From NCBI GenBank assembly GCA_017559135.1, contig JAFYSZ010000003.1, positions 183,751 through 247,750 of the forward strand: a stretch of 64,000 nt of DNA. The letters run 5' to 3'. Source of the DNA: Bacteroidales bacterium. Its GTDB lineage: Bacteria; Bacteroidota; Bacteroidia; Bacteroidales; P3. Numbering within the stretch: position 1 is the first letter of the stretch; every line of letters begins with the position of its first letter. The notes under the pieces were generated by a model that was not told the DNA's origin, made no database searches, and saw only the letters and a program-made list of their open reading frames with translations. Position numbers and translations under genes: made by a program. Shown in pieces: positions 35,749 to 45,801 of this stretch.

Positions 35749-37500
35749 ATGAAGAAAATTGTATTATCATTATTAGGATTGTTCTCTGCTTTTGCAGTTT
35801 CAGCACAAACTCCTCAGTTTGTATCAACAGAAGCTGCTAACAAGAATGTTGTTCTTGAAGAATTCACAGGTATAAACTGTGGATATTGTCCAGACGGACA
35901 TAGAATCGTAAAAGAATACGAAGAAGGAAATCCAGGAAGAGTATTTGGTATAAACATACATACTGGAAGTTATGCAGCAATGTACCAAACTCAATGGGGA
36001 AGTGCAATAATGAATCAAACAGGTTTGCAAGGATTCCCTGCTGGAACAGTAAATAGACACTCATTTTCAGGAGGTGCTACAATATTAAACAGAGGAGAAT
36101 TTGTTCAAAGAGGAAATCAAATTCTTGCAGAAGCATCTTTTGTAAACGTTGCAGCACAAGCAAGTATTGATGCTACAACAAGAGTTATGACAGTAAACGT
36201 TGAGGCTTACTATACAGCAGATGCAGCAACTGCATCAAACAAATTAAACGTTGTTTTATTGCAAGACTCAATTATTGGACCACAATCAGGAGCAAGTGCA
36301 AACCCTTCACAAGTTACATCTGACGGTCAATATATTCATATGAATATGTTGAGAGATATGTTGACAGGTCAATGGGGTGATGACATAACTGCACCAGAAG
36401 GCTCAGCAGTTATTCCTGCTGGAACTTTGATTCAAAGAACATATACTTACAATATTCCAGGTTCAATCAGTGATGAATTAGTAAAACTTGGACATTTGAA
36501 ATTAGTTGTCTTTGTTGCAAGAGATCAACAAGAAATTTACACAGGTTCAATGTGTATTCCAACAGTTTCAAACTATCCAGAACTTGCTGCAATGTCTACA
36601 ACAATGTCTGCACAAGGTCAAACAGGTTGTAATGACTTAGCATCGCTTTCATTAAAGGTTTATAACTACGGAGCAAATGCGATAACAAATATGCAAATCG
36701 CTTACGGCTCAGCAGTAACAGGAAATCAAACTTTTGATTGGACAGGAAGCATAACAACAGATGAAGAAGTATTTGTTGAATTGCCAGATGTAGCAGTAAA
36801 TGTTGGTCAAAACACAAATGTATTTGCAAACATAGTTTCAATAAATGGTACAGTTATTTCTGATGAACAAAAGACTGCAACAATTAAAAAAGATGCTCCA
36901 AAAGAAGGAAATGGAGATAAACTTAAAATTATCATAAAAACAGACCAATATGCTTACGAATGCAGTTGGAAACTTTCTGATGGAAATGGTAATGTGTTAG
37001 AAGAAGCAGATTATTATCCTCAACAACAAGTAGTAAAAGATACTGTAGAAGTTGCATTAACTGAAACAGGTTGCTATGTATTTGAAATCTTTGACACATA
37101 CGGAGATGGAGGAGCAACTTACAAAATTTACGATGGTTCAGAAACAAGATTAGTAAACGGAACAGGTTCTTCATACGATGATTACAAAGCAATAGATATT
37201 AAAATCCTTTCATTAGTAGGATTAGAAGAAGCAGAAGGTGCAATACTTCAAACATTAGCATATCCTAACCCTGTTAATGATATGTTAAATCTTGAAATAT
37301 CTATGTTAGAATCAACTCACGCTAATATTTCTGTTGTAGATATGTTAGGAAGAGAAGTGATTTCATTAGGAGAAGTTGCATTAGCAACAGGAAACAATAA
37401 ATTTGAAATCAATACTTCAAATCTTAGCAACGGAGCTTACTTCGTTAAAATAATATCTAACTCAGGTATTACTTCAAAGAAAATATCTGTAAACAGATAA
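35749..37500 (+). CDS. Omp28-related thioredoxin-fold protein with T9SS sorting domain
   Basis: A 583-residue secreted protein. The signal peptide ends at AVSAQ (20). A thioredoxin-like Omp28 domain follows, with a CxxC pair at C44 and C47 (INCGYCPDG). Middle beta-rich domains (about 270-500) include a repeat-like CARDB-type segment. The C-terminus (YPNPVNDMLNLEIS ... LSNGAYFVKIIS) is a type A T9SS sorting domain. Omp28 was described as an outer-membrane/surface protein of Porphyromonas gingivalis. The CxxC suggests redox activity, but this is inference. It is monocistronic with its own promoter and a strong terminator. Confidence 0.85.
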   Translation: MKKIVLSLLGLFSAFAVSAQTPQFVSTEAANKNVVLEEFTGINCGYCPDGHRIVKEYEEGNPGRVFGINIHTGSYAAMYQTQWGSAIMNQTGLQGFPAGTVNRHSFSGGATILNRGEFVQRGNQILAEASFVNVAAQASIDATTRVMTVNVEAYYTADAATASNKLNVVLLQDSIIGPQSGASANPSQVTSDGQYIHMNMLRDMLTGQWGDDITAPEGSAVIPAGTLIQRTYTYNIPGSISDELVKLGHLKLVVFVARDQQEIYTGSMCIPTVSNYPELAAMSTTMSAQGQTGCNDLASLSLKVYNYGANAITNMQIAYGSAVTGNQTFDWTGSITTDEEVFVELPDVAVNVGQNTNVFANIVSINGTVISDEQKTATIKKDAPKEGNGDKLKIIIKTDQYAYECSWKLSDGNGNVLEEADYYPQQQVVKDTVEVALTETGCYVFEIFDTYGDGGATYKIYDGSETRLVNGTGSSYDDYKAIDIKILSLVGLEEAEGAILQTLAYPNPVNDMLNLEISMLESTHANISVVDMLGREVISLGEVALATGNNKFEINTSNLSNGAYFVKIISNSGITSKKISVNR

Positions 37501-37522
37501 TAAAGAGATAGATAAATAAATC

Positions 37523-37566
37523 AAAGAGAGGATTTATGTTTTCTTAGCATAAATCCTCTCTTTCTT
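37523..37566. terminator. Strong bidirectional terminator
   Basis: A perfect 16-base stem (37523-37538 with 37548-37563), 9-base loop, A-rich on the left and T-rich on the right. It serves the Omp28-type gene and convergent cutC. Confidence 0.9.
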
Positions 37567-37594
37567 TGTTTTAATTTATTTATTCTTTGAAATA

Positions 37595-38353
37595 TTAGAT
37601 TGATTCTAAGACTTTTTTTACGTCTTCTATTTTTCTGTAATCTGTTTGTGTGATTTTGTATTCTTCATCTGCAGAAATTGCACCCATTGACACTCCTTCT
37701 CTTCTATAAGTCATAAGACTATCGATTTGAATCTTTCCAGAAAGATGGAAATTCCTTATTCCAATTTCGTGAAACTTAGAAACATTTTCGGCATTTATGC
37801 CGCTGCCAACCATAATTTCGATTTTATCTCCATAAAGTTCTTGTGCCTTTTTGATATTCTCAAATCCCTCAACTGCCTTGTTTGCAGCACCTGAGGTAAG
37901 TATTCGTTTGCAACCGCAATTTATTATTTGCTCAATTGCTTCAAAATAATCACGACTCAAATCTACTGCTCTATGAAAGCAAACTTCCATATTCCCAGCC
38001 TCTTGCACTAATTTTTTTGTTCTTTCGCAGTCAATTCTTCCGTCATTTGTTAGCAATCCAAAGACAACTGCCTCAACGCCAACGCTCTTACAAAAAGAAA
38101 TATCTCTTTTCATTATTTCAAATTCCAAATCTGAGTATAAGAAATCACCGTGTCTTGGTCTTATCATTACAGCAGCAGGAATTTGTAATTTTTCTTTTGT
38201 CATTTGAATCAAGGCAGCAGAGGGTGTTGTGCCTCCTTCTGCGAGATTGTCGCATAATTCAACTCTATTTGCACCTCCTTTTTCGGCTTCTAAGCCCGAT
38301 TGTAAGGTTCCTATGCAGGCCTCAATCTTAAATAAGTTTGTTTCTTTTTTCAT
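37595..38353 (-). CDS. cutC: CutC family TIM-barrel protein
   Basis: A 252-residue protein of the CutC/PF03932 family. The N-terminal stretch EACIGTLQSGLEAEKGGANR and RPRHGDFLYSD, FHRAVD and ILTSGA segments follow the family. CutC was linked to copper homeostasis in E. coli, but its biochemical activity remains unclear. It overlaps the end of the GSCFA gene by 26 bases, so the two are probably co-translated. Confidence 0.9.
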   Translation of the reverse strand: MKKETNLFKIEACIGTLQSGLEAEKGGANRVELCDNLAEGGTTPSAALIQMTKEKLQIPAAVMIRPRHGDFLYSDLEFEIMKRDISFCKSVGVEAVVFGLLTNDGRIDCERTKKLVQEAGNMEVCFHRAVDLSRDYFEAIEQIINCGCKRILTSGAANKAVEGFENIKKAQELYGDKIEIMVGSGINAENVSKFHEIGIRNFHLSGKIQIDSLMTYRREGVSMGAISADEEYKITQTDYRKIEDVKKVLESI

Positions 38354-39278
38354 ATAATTCTTTTTCTAATTTTGCTATTTTTATTAAATGATTTTTATAT
38401 CCTTGGCTTTCAGGGTTAAAAGCCTTGTGTTGTTTCATTGAATGGAGTTTGCAATAATCTTTACAAAGATTTGCTGTTGAGTCTGAAAACAAGTGAGTTG
38501 AGAATTTTTCCCAAATATAATCAACTGCAATTTCCGATGGGTGAAGCATATCTGCTTGATAAAATCTATAATCTCTTAACTCGTCCATAACAATCTCGTA
38601 TGCAGGGAAATAAAAACAATCATTAATCGTTTCGCATAGTTGATTTGTTGCTAAATGTAGGGTGCTTTTACTGATAAGATTTTCTCTATATCCTTGTTTC
38701 CAATGTCTTATGGGCGAAACTGTAAGAATAATTTGAATATTTGGATTTATTTTTCTTATATCGTTGATAGTTAGAGAAGTATTCTCTACAATTTCATCTA
38801 CGCTTAATAGTCTTTTGTCTATGAGTTGTGAATTTAATTTGTGGCAATTGCCTAATATTTTATTATTCTCTTTTAAAAAGAACACCCAAGCAGTTCCTAA
38901 GGTAATGATAAGCCAATTTGTTTGCTTTAAGAAAAGATTCGCTTTTGTAATTCCTAAATTTATAGTTTGCAATAGGTTATCGCAGTTTTCATCTCTAAAA
39001 ACTCCGTGATGTTCGTATGAAAACCAAAATTCGTTTACTTTGACTAAATTATCTGAATCCAAGAATTTTAGATTGATTATTCTGTTTAAACTGCTGCAAA
39101 TCGAAAAAGGGTTGTATAAAATACCGAAAGGGTTTATTAATGTTTCAAATCCGTGAATTGAAAGTTTGTTTCCGATATTTTCTGTAAAGCAAGAGCCTAA
39201 TAACATCACTTTATCATTGTGTGTAATACTTTTTTCGTGTTTTGAAATTGGTATTTGTGTTGTGAAATTCATAGCCAA
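38328..39278 (-). CDS. GSCFA family protein
   Basis: A 316-residue protein carrying the defining motif at residues 28-33 (GSCFTE), plus NPFGILYNP and, near the C-terminus, DMLHPSE. The GSCFA fold is related to SGNH hydrolases: the G-S-C block resembles block I and the D..HP motif the catalytic Asp-His block. Hydrolase activity on an unknown ester or glycan is therefore plausible but not shown. No signal peptide is evident. It is first in a two-gene unit with cutC. Confidence 0.85.
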   Translation of the reverse strand: MAMNFTTQIPISKHEKSITHNDKVMLLGSCFTENIGNKLSIHGFETLINPFGILYNPFSICSSLNRIINLKFLDSDNLVKVNEFWFSYEHHGVFRDENCDNLLQTINLGITKANLFLKQTNWLIITLGTAWVFFLKENNKILGNCHKLNSQLIDKRLLSVDEIVENTSLTINDIRKINPNIQIILTVSPIRHWKQGYRENLISKSTLHLATNQLCETINDCFYFPAYEIVMDELRDYRFYQADMLHPSEIAVDYIWEKFSTHLFSDSTANLCKDYCKLHSMKQHKAFNPESQGYKNHLIKIAKLEKELYEKRNKLI

Positions 39279-39306
39279 AATTTATAAAATTGTATTTTTT
39301 GAATCA

Positions 39307-39337
39307 CAAAATTACGCATAAAAATATGAAATTCAAA
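39307..39337 (-). promoter_or_regulatory. Promoter for the GSCFA-cutC unit
   Basis: On the minus strand TTTG (39334-39337), a 19-base spacer and TAATTTTG (39307-39314), 28 bases before the start. It lies next to the divergent purL promoter. Confidence 0.7.
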
Positions 39338-39346
39338 ATAAAATAT

Positions 39347-39354
39347 TAACTTTG
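39347..39354 (+). promoter_or_regulatory. -7 box for purL
   Basis: TAACTTTG matches TAnnTTTG, 22 bases before the purL ATG. No -33 TTTG at normal spacing; the space is shared with the divergent GSCFA promoter. Confidence 0.55.
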
Positions 39355-39376
39355 CAGGATAAAATTTTTTGAATTT

Positions 39377-41617
39377 ATGGAAAGTAATCAAATTGCAACA
39401 GTAGAAACTGCAAAAGAGTTAGGCTTATTGCCTGAGGAGTATGACAAAATTAAAGAATACTTAGGAGGCCGTTGTCCAAACTATGTTGAACTGAGTATTT
39501 ATTCTGTAATGTGGAGCGAACACGCTTCTTACAAAAACTCTATTAAGTATTTAAAGACTTTGCCACGAGAAGGAAAACAATTATTAGTCGCTCCTGGTGA
39601 AGAAAATGCGGGTATGGTTGATGTAGGCGGTGGAATTGCTTGTGTTTTCAAGATAGAATCACACAATCATCCTTGTGCAGTTGAGCCTTTCCAAGGTGCG
39701 GCAACAGGAGTTGGTGGAATAAATAGAGATATTTTTACAATGGGAGCAAGACCTATTGCTCAATTAAATTCTTTACGATTTGGTAATTTGAATAATCCTC
39801 ATACACAATGGTTATTGCGTGGTGTAACAAAAGGAATCTCTCATTATGGAAATGCGTTTGGCGTTCCTGTTTTGGGAGGAGAGGTTTTCTTTAATGATAG
39901 TTTTGAAAACAACCCTTTGGTCAATGCAATGAGCGTTGGAATAATGAAGAAAGAAGAGTTAATCAAAGCAGTGGCAAAAGGAAAAGGCAATCCTATATAT
40001 ATAGTAGGTTCTGCGACAGGTAAAGATGGTATTCACGGTGCTACTTTCGCATCTGCAGATGTTACAGAAAATACTGCTGATGATATTCCTTCTATTCAAG
40101 TTGGAGATCCTTTCCAAGAAAAACTTTTATTGGAAGCTACTTTGGAATTAGGTAAGAGTGGAGCTATTATAGGTATGCAAGATATGGGTGCTGCTGGAAT
40201 TATATGTTCTACTTCCGAAATGAGTGAGAAGGGTGCTTCGGGAATGAAAATTGATCTAGACAAAGTGCCATTGAGACAGCAAAATATGGAAGCGTGGGAA
40301 ATACTTTTGTCGGAAAGTCAAGAAAGAATGTTGGTTTGTGTTGAGAAAGGAAAAGAAGAAATAGTAGAAAAAATATTCGCAAAATGGGATTTAAACTGTG
40401 CAAAGATAGGAGAAGTAATTGATGAAGATATGCTTTATTTCTATCATAAGGGTAATTTAGTTGCACAAGTCCCTGCTGCTTCTTTGGTATTAGGCGGTGG
40501 TGCTCCTGTTTATAATAGAAGTTATGCTGAACCAGAATATTACAAGCAAACATTTGAGTTTAATAAAGATAATGTAAAAGAACCAGATATTAAAGAAGCT
40601 AAAAAAATTGCTCAATATTTGGCTTCTCATCCTAATATTGCTTCAAAACGTTGGGTTTACGAACAATATGACTCAATGGTTGGAACAAAAAATATGTCAA
40701 CAAATCGTCCTTCTGATGCAGGTGTGGCAAATGTAAAAGGAACAGATAATGCGATTGCTATGACTTGCGATTGTAATTCTCGATATGTATATTCTGATCC
40801 ATACGTTGGAACACAAATTGCAGTTTCTGAGGCAGCAAGAAATATTGTTTGCTCAGGAGGAGATCCTTTGGCTGTTACAAATTGCTTAAACTTTGGAAAT
40901 CCATACAACGAGAATACTTATTGGCAATTTGTTAAAGCAATAGAAGGTATGAGTTCTGCTTGTAGAAAATTTAATACCCCAGTTACAGGAGGGAATGTTA
41001 GTTTCTATAATCAAGCAGTAATGAATGGAAAAACAGAAGCAGTTTATCCATCTCCTGTTATAGGTATGGTAGGAACAGTTGATAAGTCTAAACAAATGAC
41101 TCTTGACTTCAAAACACAAGGAGCAACAATCTATATGTTAGGCGAAATAGTTGATGATATAAACTGTTCAGAATATTTGTATTCTTACAGAGGAGTGAAA
41201 TTATCTCCTGCTCCTTATTTTGATTTGGATAAAGAAGCAAATATGCAACGTACACTTAGTGATTTAATCAATCAAGGCATAATAGAATCTGCTCATGATA
41301 TTAGCGAAGGTGGTTTATTTGTTGCAGTATTAGAAAGTGCTATGGTAAGAAATATGGGATTTGAAATCTACACTGCATCAGATGTAAGATTAGATTCATT
41401 CTTATTTGGAGAAAGTCAAGGAAGAGCCATAGTAACTATATGTCCTGAAAAGGAAAATGAGTTTTTCGATATGTTAAGTATTTCAGGCGTTAATTGTTGT
41501 GCCGTAGGTAAAGTAAGAAATGACGGAGAAATAATTATAGATGAAGAATCTTTCGGAAAAATCAGAGACTATAAAAAAGTATATGACAATACAATAGGAG
41601 ACGTTTTAGATAAATAA
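39377..41617 (+). CDS. purL: Phosphoribosylformylglycinamidine synthase, small-type PurL
   Basis: This 746-residue subunit of FGAM synthase performs the ATP-dependent amidation step of purine synthesis. Signatures include KIESHNHPCAVEPFQGAATG, GAAGIICSTSEM and GGNVSFYNQ. The length is that of small PurL, which works with separate PurS and PurQ, and not the ~1,200-residue fused enzyme with a glutaminase domain. No glutaminase domain is present and purS/purQ are not adjacent. It is followed 13 bases later by a C1B peptidase gene. Confidence 0.95.
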   Translation: MESNQIATVETAKELGLLPEEYDKIKEYLGGRCPNYVELSIYSVMWSEHASYKNSIKYLKTLPREGKQLLVAPGEENAGMVDVGGGIACVFKIESHNHPCAVEPFQGAATGVGGINRDIFTMGARPIAQLNSLRFGNLNNPHTQWLLRGVTKGISHYGNAFGVPVLGGEVFFNDSFENNPLVNAMSVGIMKKEELIKAVAKGKGNPIYIVGSATGKDGIHGATFASADVTENTADDIPSIQVGDPFQEKLLLEATLELGKSGAIIGMQDMGAAGIICSTSEMSEKGASGMKIDLDKVPLRQQNMEAWEILLSESQERMLVCVEKGKEEIVEKIFAKWDLNCAKIGEVIDEDMLYFYHKGNLVAQVPAASLVLGGGAPVYNRSYAEPEYYKQTFEFNKDNVKEPDIKEAKKIAQYLASHPNIASKRWVYEQYDSMVGTKNMSTNRPSDAGVANVKGTDNAIAMTCDCNSRYVYSDPYVGTQIAVSEAARNIVCSGGDPLAVTNCLNFGNPYNENTYWQFVKAIEGMSSACRKFNTPVTGGNVSFYNQAVMNGKTEAVYPSPVIGMVGTVDKSKQMTLDFKTQGATIYMLGEIVDDINCSEYLYSYRGVKLSPAPYFDLDKEANMQRTLSDLINQGIIESAHDISEGGLFVAVLESAMVRNMGFEIYTASDVRLDSFLFGESQGRAIVTICPEKENEFFDMLSISGVNCCAVGKVRNDGEIIIDEESFGKIRDYKKVYDNTIGDVLDK

Positions 41618-41630
41618 TAAAATAATTGAA

Positions 41631-43034
41631 ATGAAAAAAATAATCATATTAGCATTGGCTTTAACTTGTGGAAGTTTTATGGCTTTTTCACAAGAAGGAG
41701 GATTGAGCGAAGCCTCATTAAATAAAATAAGAAGCTCATATAAACAAACAACTGAAAACAAAGCAATAAGAAATGCTGTTGCTAACAATAGTATTCAAAA
41801 GTTAGTTTTGAATTTAGACAATCTTAACAAGTACGATACGCATTTTTCTCATAGAGTAATGAGTAAAGGAATTACTGATCAAAAGTCTTCTGGTCGTTGT
41901 TGGATGTTTACAGGATTCAATGTAATGAGAAGTGCTATGATTGCAAAGTATAATCTTGGTGCTTTTGAGTTTAGTCAAAACTATTTGTTCTTTTATGATC
42001 AATTAGAAAAGAGTAATTTATTCCTTTCTTTGATTATAAAACACATTGACGAACCTTTGGATAGCAAACACAACGAATGGTTGTTGAAAAACCCTCTTTC
42101 TGATGGTGGACAATTCACAGGAATTTCTGATTTGGTTACAAAATACGGACTTGTGCCTTCAACCGTTCAACCAGAGACTTATAATTCCAATAATACTCGT
42201 AAGATAGATGAGTTAATCATCTTGAAATTAAAAGAATATGCTTTGGAATTAAGACAAATGAAGCAAAACGACAAAAAAATCAAATATGAAAAGTTAGAAA
42301 ACAGAAAGATAGAAATGCTTTCTCAAATCTACAAAATGTTAGTTTATGCTTACGGAGAACCTGTTCAAGAGTTTACTTACACATTGAGAGATGCAAACGG
42401 AAAAGAAATCTCAACAGAAAAATATACTCCTAAATCGTTCTATGAAAAGTATGTTGGAAAAGATTTAAAGAATACATACGTGATGTTAATGAACGATCCT
42501 TCAAGAGAATTTTACAAAGTTTATGAAATAGAAAACGATAGACACGTAATGGATGGGGAAAATTGGAAATACATAAACCTTCCTATTGAAGAAATAAAGA
42601 AAGTTGCTATTGCTTCAATCAAGGATTCGACAATGATGTATTTCTCTTGTGATGTTGGAAAGTTCTTATATTCTGACAAAGGTTTGTTAGACATAAACAC
42701 ATACGACTATGGCTCACTTATGGGCACAGAATTTGGAATGAACAAAAAGGAAAGAATCCAAACATTCGCAAGTGGCTCTTCTCATGCGATGACTTTGTGT
42801 GCTGTTGATTTAGATGAAAACGGAAATCCAAAGAAATGGCTTGTAGAAAACAGTTGGGGAGCAAGTAATGGTTGGCAAGGACACTTGATAATGACAGATG
42901 AGTGGTTTGAAGAGTATATGTTCAGAGTTGTAGTTGATAAAAAATATGTATCAAGCGACATATTAAAATACTTAGATCAAAAACCAATCGTATTACCTCC
43001 TTGGGATCCGATGTTTAGTGAAGATATTTACTAA
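41631..43034 (+). CDS. Exported C1B cysteine aminopeptidase (bleomycin hydrolase/PepC family)
   Basis: A 467-residue papain-fold peptidase with signal peptide MKKIIILALALTCGSFMAFS. The catalytic triad is visible: C90 in SGRCWMF, H385 in SSHAMTL and N407 in VENSWG. PepC/bleomycin hydrolases are normally cytosolic hexamers; Bacteroidota members often carry a signal peptide as here, suggesting periplasmic peptide trimming. No T9SS sorting domain is seen. It lies between purL and a small exported protein gene, all closely spaced. Confidence 0.9.
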   Translation: MKKIIILALALTCGSFMAFSQEGGLSEASLNKIRSSYKQTTENKAIRNAVANNSIQKLVLNLDNLNKYDTHFSHRVMSKGITDQKSSGRCWMFTGFNVMRSAMIAKYNLGAFEFSQNYLFFYDQLEKSNLFLSLIIKHIDEPLDSKHNEWLLKNPLSDGGQFTGISDLVTKYGLVPSTVQPETYNSNNTRKIDELIILKLKEYALELRQMKQNDKKIKYEKLENRKIEMLSQIYKMLVYAYGEPVQEFTYTLRDANGKEISTEKYTPKSFYEKYVGKDLKNTYVMLMNDPSREFYKVYEIENDRHVMDGENWKYINLPIEEIKKVAIASIKDSTMMYFSCDVGKFLYSDKGLLDINTYDYGSLMGTEFGMNKKERIQTFASGSSHAMTLCAVDLDENGNPKKWLVENSWGASNGWQGHLIMTDEWFEEYMFRVVVDKKYVSSDILKYLDQKPIVLPPWDPMFSEDIY

Positions 43035-43045
43035 AAAAACTTTGT

Positions 43046-43768
43046 ATGAAGTTTTGTAAAATAATAAGTTTTCTTTTTATCTTGTGCTTTTATCAAACAA
43101 ACATAAAAGCACAAGATATTGATACGGTCAATTACTTAGACTATAACGCACAAATCTTGTACGAAGAAGACGCAGAAGATGAGTACGAACCATCAGATGA
43201 AGAACAAATTCTACAAGACGAATCCGACAAAGCAAGAGAATTTGTATTGCATACCGAAGATTTACTAAACTATGCAATATATCTTATAGACAATGATAGT
43301 TTAACCTATAACTATGCAATATATAAAGATAGCGAAGATATAGTAGAATATCAAAATCAGTTGAGTAGCCTTGAAAATATCAACAAACGCTTTGTTGTAG
43401 TAAAGAGTGAAGGCGAGAATACCTTTACATATTGCAAGGAATACATATATAATCAAAACAAAGCTTGGGATTTTATTTACGAAAGGCTGTATGACGAAAA
43501 TGGCAAACTGATTCTCTTCATACGTCATTACAATACCTACAATTCTGCTTGTGCAGAAGTAGCTTTTGAACGATCAGAATATTATTGGAATACAGAAGGG
43601 ACTTTGATTAGAAAGACTTACGAAATTTTTGACTCAAACAACAACCCTCTAAACATAGAAGAATGTTGGATGGAGAGAGAATTTTACGATAAAATAATGG
43701 AACTATCAAGTCTTTATTCACTTTATTCATTTCCATTCTTAAAAGAAAATGAAGAAGTAAATCAATAG
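43046..43768 (+). CDS. Exported acidic protein of unknown function
   Basis: A 240-residue protein with a signal peptide ending near NIKAQD. The mature N-terminus is strongly acidic (residues about 40-70, EEDAEDEYEPSDEE). The rest alternates strands with aromatic residues and includes YDENGKLILFIRHYN and a WNTEGTLIRKTYEIFD segment like MORN/RHS-type antiparallel strands. I do not recognise a family. It is 11 bases after the C1B peptidase and 7 before coaX. Confidence 0.6.
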   Translation: MKFCKIISFLFILCFYQTNIKAQDIDTVNYLDYNAQILYEEDAEDEYEPSDEEQILQDESDKAREFVLHTEDLLNYAIYLIDNDSLTYNYAIYKDSEDIVEYQNQLSSLENINKRFVVVKSEGENTFTYCKEYIYNQNKAWDFIYERLYDENGKLILFIRHYNTYNSACAEVAFERSEYYWNTEGTLIRKTYEIFDSNNNPLNIEECWMEREFYDKIMELSSLYSLYSFPFLKENEEVNQ

Positions 43769-43775
43769 CGATTCA

Positions 43776-44519
43776 ATGAAGTTAATTATAGACAAAGGAA
43801 ACACAAGAACAAAGATAGCTATTTATAAAAACGAAGAATTACTCTCAGTTGTAGCAGTAAATAGTTTGAATATTACTTTTCTTTCCGAATTGCTAACGAA
43901 ATACAAAGTTAAATCGGCTATTTTTTCATCAGTATCCGGCACAGCAAGTAAAGAAGTGATGAGTTATTTAGAAGAAAAAACACAACTTTACATAATGAGC
44001 GAAGACCTAATGCTACCTATCGAAATCAATTACTTGCCAAAATATTCTCTTGGAAACGATCGCATAGCTGCAATAGTAGGAGGCTACAATAAATTTCCGA
44101 AAAAATCAGTCTTAATCATAGATGCAGGCTCGTGTATCACGATGGATTTCATCAATAGTGAAGGAATCTACAAAGGAGGCAGCATTTCCTTAGGCTTTCA
44201 GATGAAATCCAAGGCATTAAATACTTTTACAGCACGTTTGCCGTTAGTAGAAGTAGATTTTAACGAAGTGTCCGTATGTTCAAACAACACAATAGATTGC
44301 ATAAAATCGGGAATAATAAACGGAACCCTTTCCGAAATTAGCGGAATGATAGAACGCTATTTGCAAGAAGAAGAAAGAGAATTTGAGATAGTTTTAACAG
44401 GAGGAGATGCCGAGTTAATATCAAAAAGAATCAACAAAAACTTTATAGTAGAACGCAATTTAGTTCTACAAGGCTTGAATATGATATTGGATTATAATAT
44501 AAAAAATAGAAATGCGTAA
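43776..44519 (+). CDS. coaX: Type III pantothenate kinase
   Basis: A 247-residue ASKHA-fold kinase catalysing the first step of coenzyme A synthesis. Phosphate-binding motif DKGNT (residues 6-10), the catalytic region IDAGSCITMDF with D116, and the second phosphate loop TGGDAEL are all present. Type III kinases need a monovalent cation and are not inhibited by CoA. Its end overlaps the next gene by 8 bases. The order coaX, outer-membrane barrel, TPR, lptC is, from memory, common in Bacteroidales. Confidence 0.94.
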   Translation: MKLIIDKGNTRTKIAIYKNEELLSVVAVNSLNITFLSELLTKYKVKSAIFSSVSGTASKEVMSYLEEKTQLYIMSEDLMLPIEINYLPKYSLGNDRIAAIVGGYNKFPKKSVLIIDAGSCITMDFINSEGIYKGGSISLGFQMKSKALNTFTARLPLVEVDFNEVSVCSNNTIDCIKSGIINGTLSEISGMIERYLQEEEREFEIVLTGGDAELISKRINKNFIVERNLVLQGLNMILDYNIKNRNA

Positions 44520-45786
44520 AAAAATTGTAATTATTTTAATGTTTATTGCCTTTGCATTCGACTTAGGAGCACAAAATACCATAAGTTCGCCTTATTCAAA
44601 ATACGGAATAGGAGATAATGTAGGGTTTACAAATACAATAAACGCTTCAATAGGAGGCATATATAACGGATTAAGAAGAAATAACTTTGTAAACTATCAA
44701 AATCCCGCCTCATATAGTGCAATTGACACACAATCATTTGTTTTTGACATAGGATTCTATTCCAATAACAGAGTTTTGCGTTCACAAAATGCCAAATCCT
44801 CAGGCAATACAGGCGGATTATCACACATTTTGTTCGCTTTTCCGCTGAGTAAGACTCTAAAAATGGCAGGAGGCTTGATTCCCGTATCAATAATTGACTT
44901 TTCAGCCTCAGAAAGTTATCCAACAGATAGCATAATTGGTTCACACAAATTCACATACGATGGAGAAGGTGGAATAAACAAAGTAATGTTAGGCCTATCC
45001 TATCAACCAACATTCTTTGACAACCTTTCGCTTGGCGTGAATGCAGAATATCTTTTCGGAAACTACTACCGAAGCTCTTCACTCACCTTTCCCGATTCAG
45101 CAAATATGCTATCATCAAGAGTCGAATACAATTATACAATCTCATCCTTTAACCTCAATTTTGGATTACAATATTTCCAAACATTAAAAAATGGAGATGC
45201 ACTCACATTTGGACTAAACTATGTTTTGCCTGCAAACTTGCCAACTGATAATCAATACCGACACTACACTTTCACAAGCACCGCAGGAGTAGAAACAATA
45301 AAAGACTCAATAAAATATGAAAACACAACAGGAAAAATCAAACTTCCACAAAGTCTTGGCGTAGGATTATCCTATGAAAGAAAGAATAAATTTCTATTAG
45401 GCTTAGATTTCGGCTACTCACAATGGTCTCACTTCTCAATTCATGAAGTAAATTATCCCGAAATCTTAAAAGACAATTACAATTTTAATATAGGTTGCGA
45501 ATACAAACCTAATATATATGGTAAATATTTTGAAAAAATAGCCTATCGCTTTGGATTGAATTATCAAACCGGAATGATAACAATACAAAACACCGACATT
45601 TCACAAATAGGAGTATCCTTAGGTTTTGGATTGCCGATCAAAAAAATAGGCACACAAGTAAACCTATATCTTGAATACGGGAAAAGAGGAACAAAACACG
45701 ATAATCTGATACGAGAAGACTATTTAAGAGTAGGAGTTTCGTTTTCAGCAAAAGACAGATGGTTTTTTAAAAGAAAATATCAATAA
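44512..45786 (+). CDS. Outer-membrane beta-barrel protein
   Basis: A 424-residue exported protein with signal peptide ending at DLGAQN. It begins ISSPYSKYGIGD, typical of a Bacteroidota outer-membrane family encoded after coaX, and continues with alternating amphipathic strands and aromatic girdles to a C-terminal strand ending in aromatics (DRWFFKRKYQ). The fold recalls FadL/OmpP1-type barrels but without a recognisable FadL hatch. The link to lptC two genes later suggests an envelope role; substrate unknown. Confidence 0.75.
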   Translation: MRKKIVIILMFIAFAFDLGAQNTISSPYSKYGIGDNVGFTNTINASIGGIYNGLRRNNFVNYQNPASYSAIDTQSFVFDIGFYSNNRVLRSQNAKSSGNTGGLSHILFAFPLSKTLKMAGGLIPVSIIDFSASESYPTDSIIGSHKFTYDGEGGINKVMLGLSYQPTFFDNLSLGVNAEYLFGNYYRSSSLTFPDSANMLSSRVEYNYTISSFNLNFGLQYFQTLKNGDALTFGLNYVLPANLPTDNQYRHYTFTSTAGVETIKDSIKYENTTGKIKLPQSLGVGLSYERKNKFLLGLDFGYSQWSHFSIHEVNYPEILKDNYNFNIGCEYKPNIYGKYFEKIAYRFGLNYQTGMITIQNTDISQIGVSLGFGLPIKKIGTQVNLYLEYGKRGTKHDNLIREDYLRVGVSFSAKDRWFFKRKYQ

Positions 45787-45801
45787 AATAATAAACAAAG
45801 A

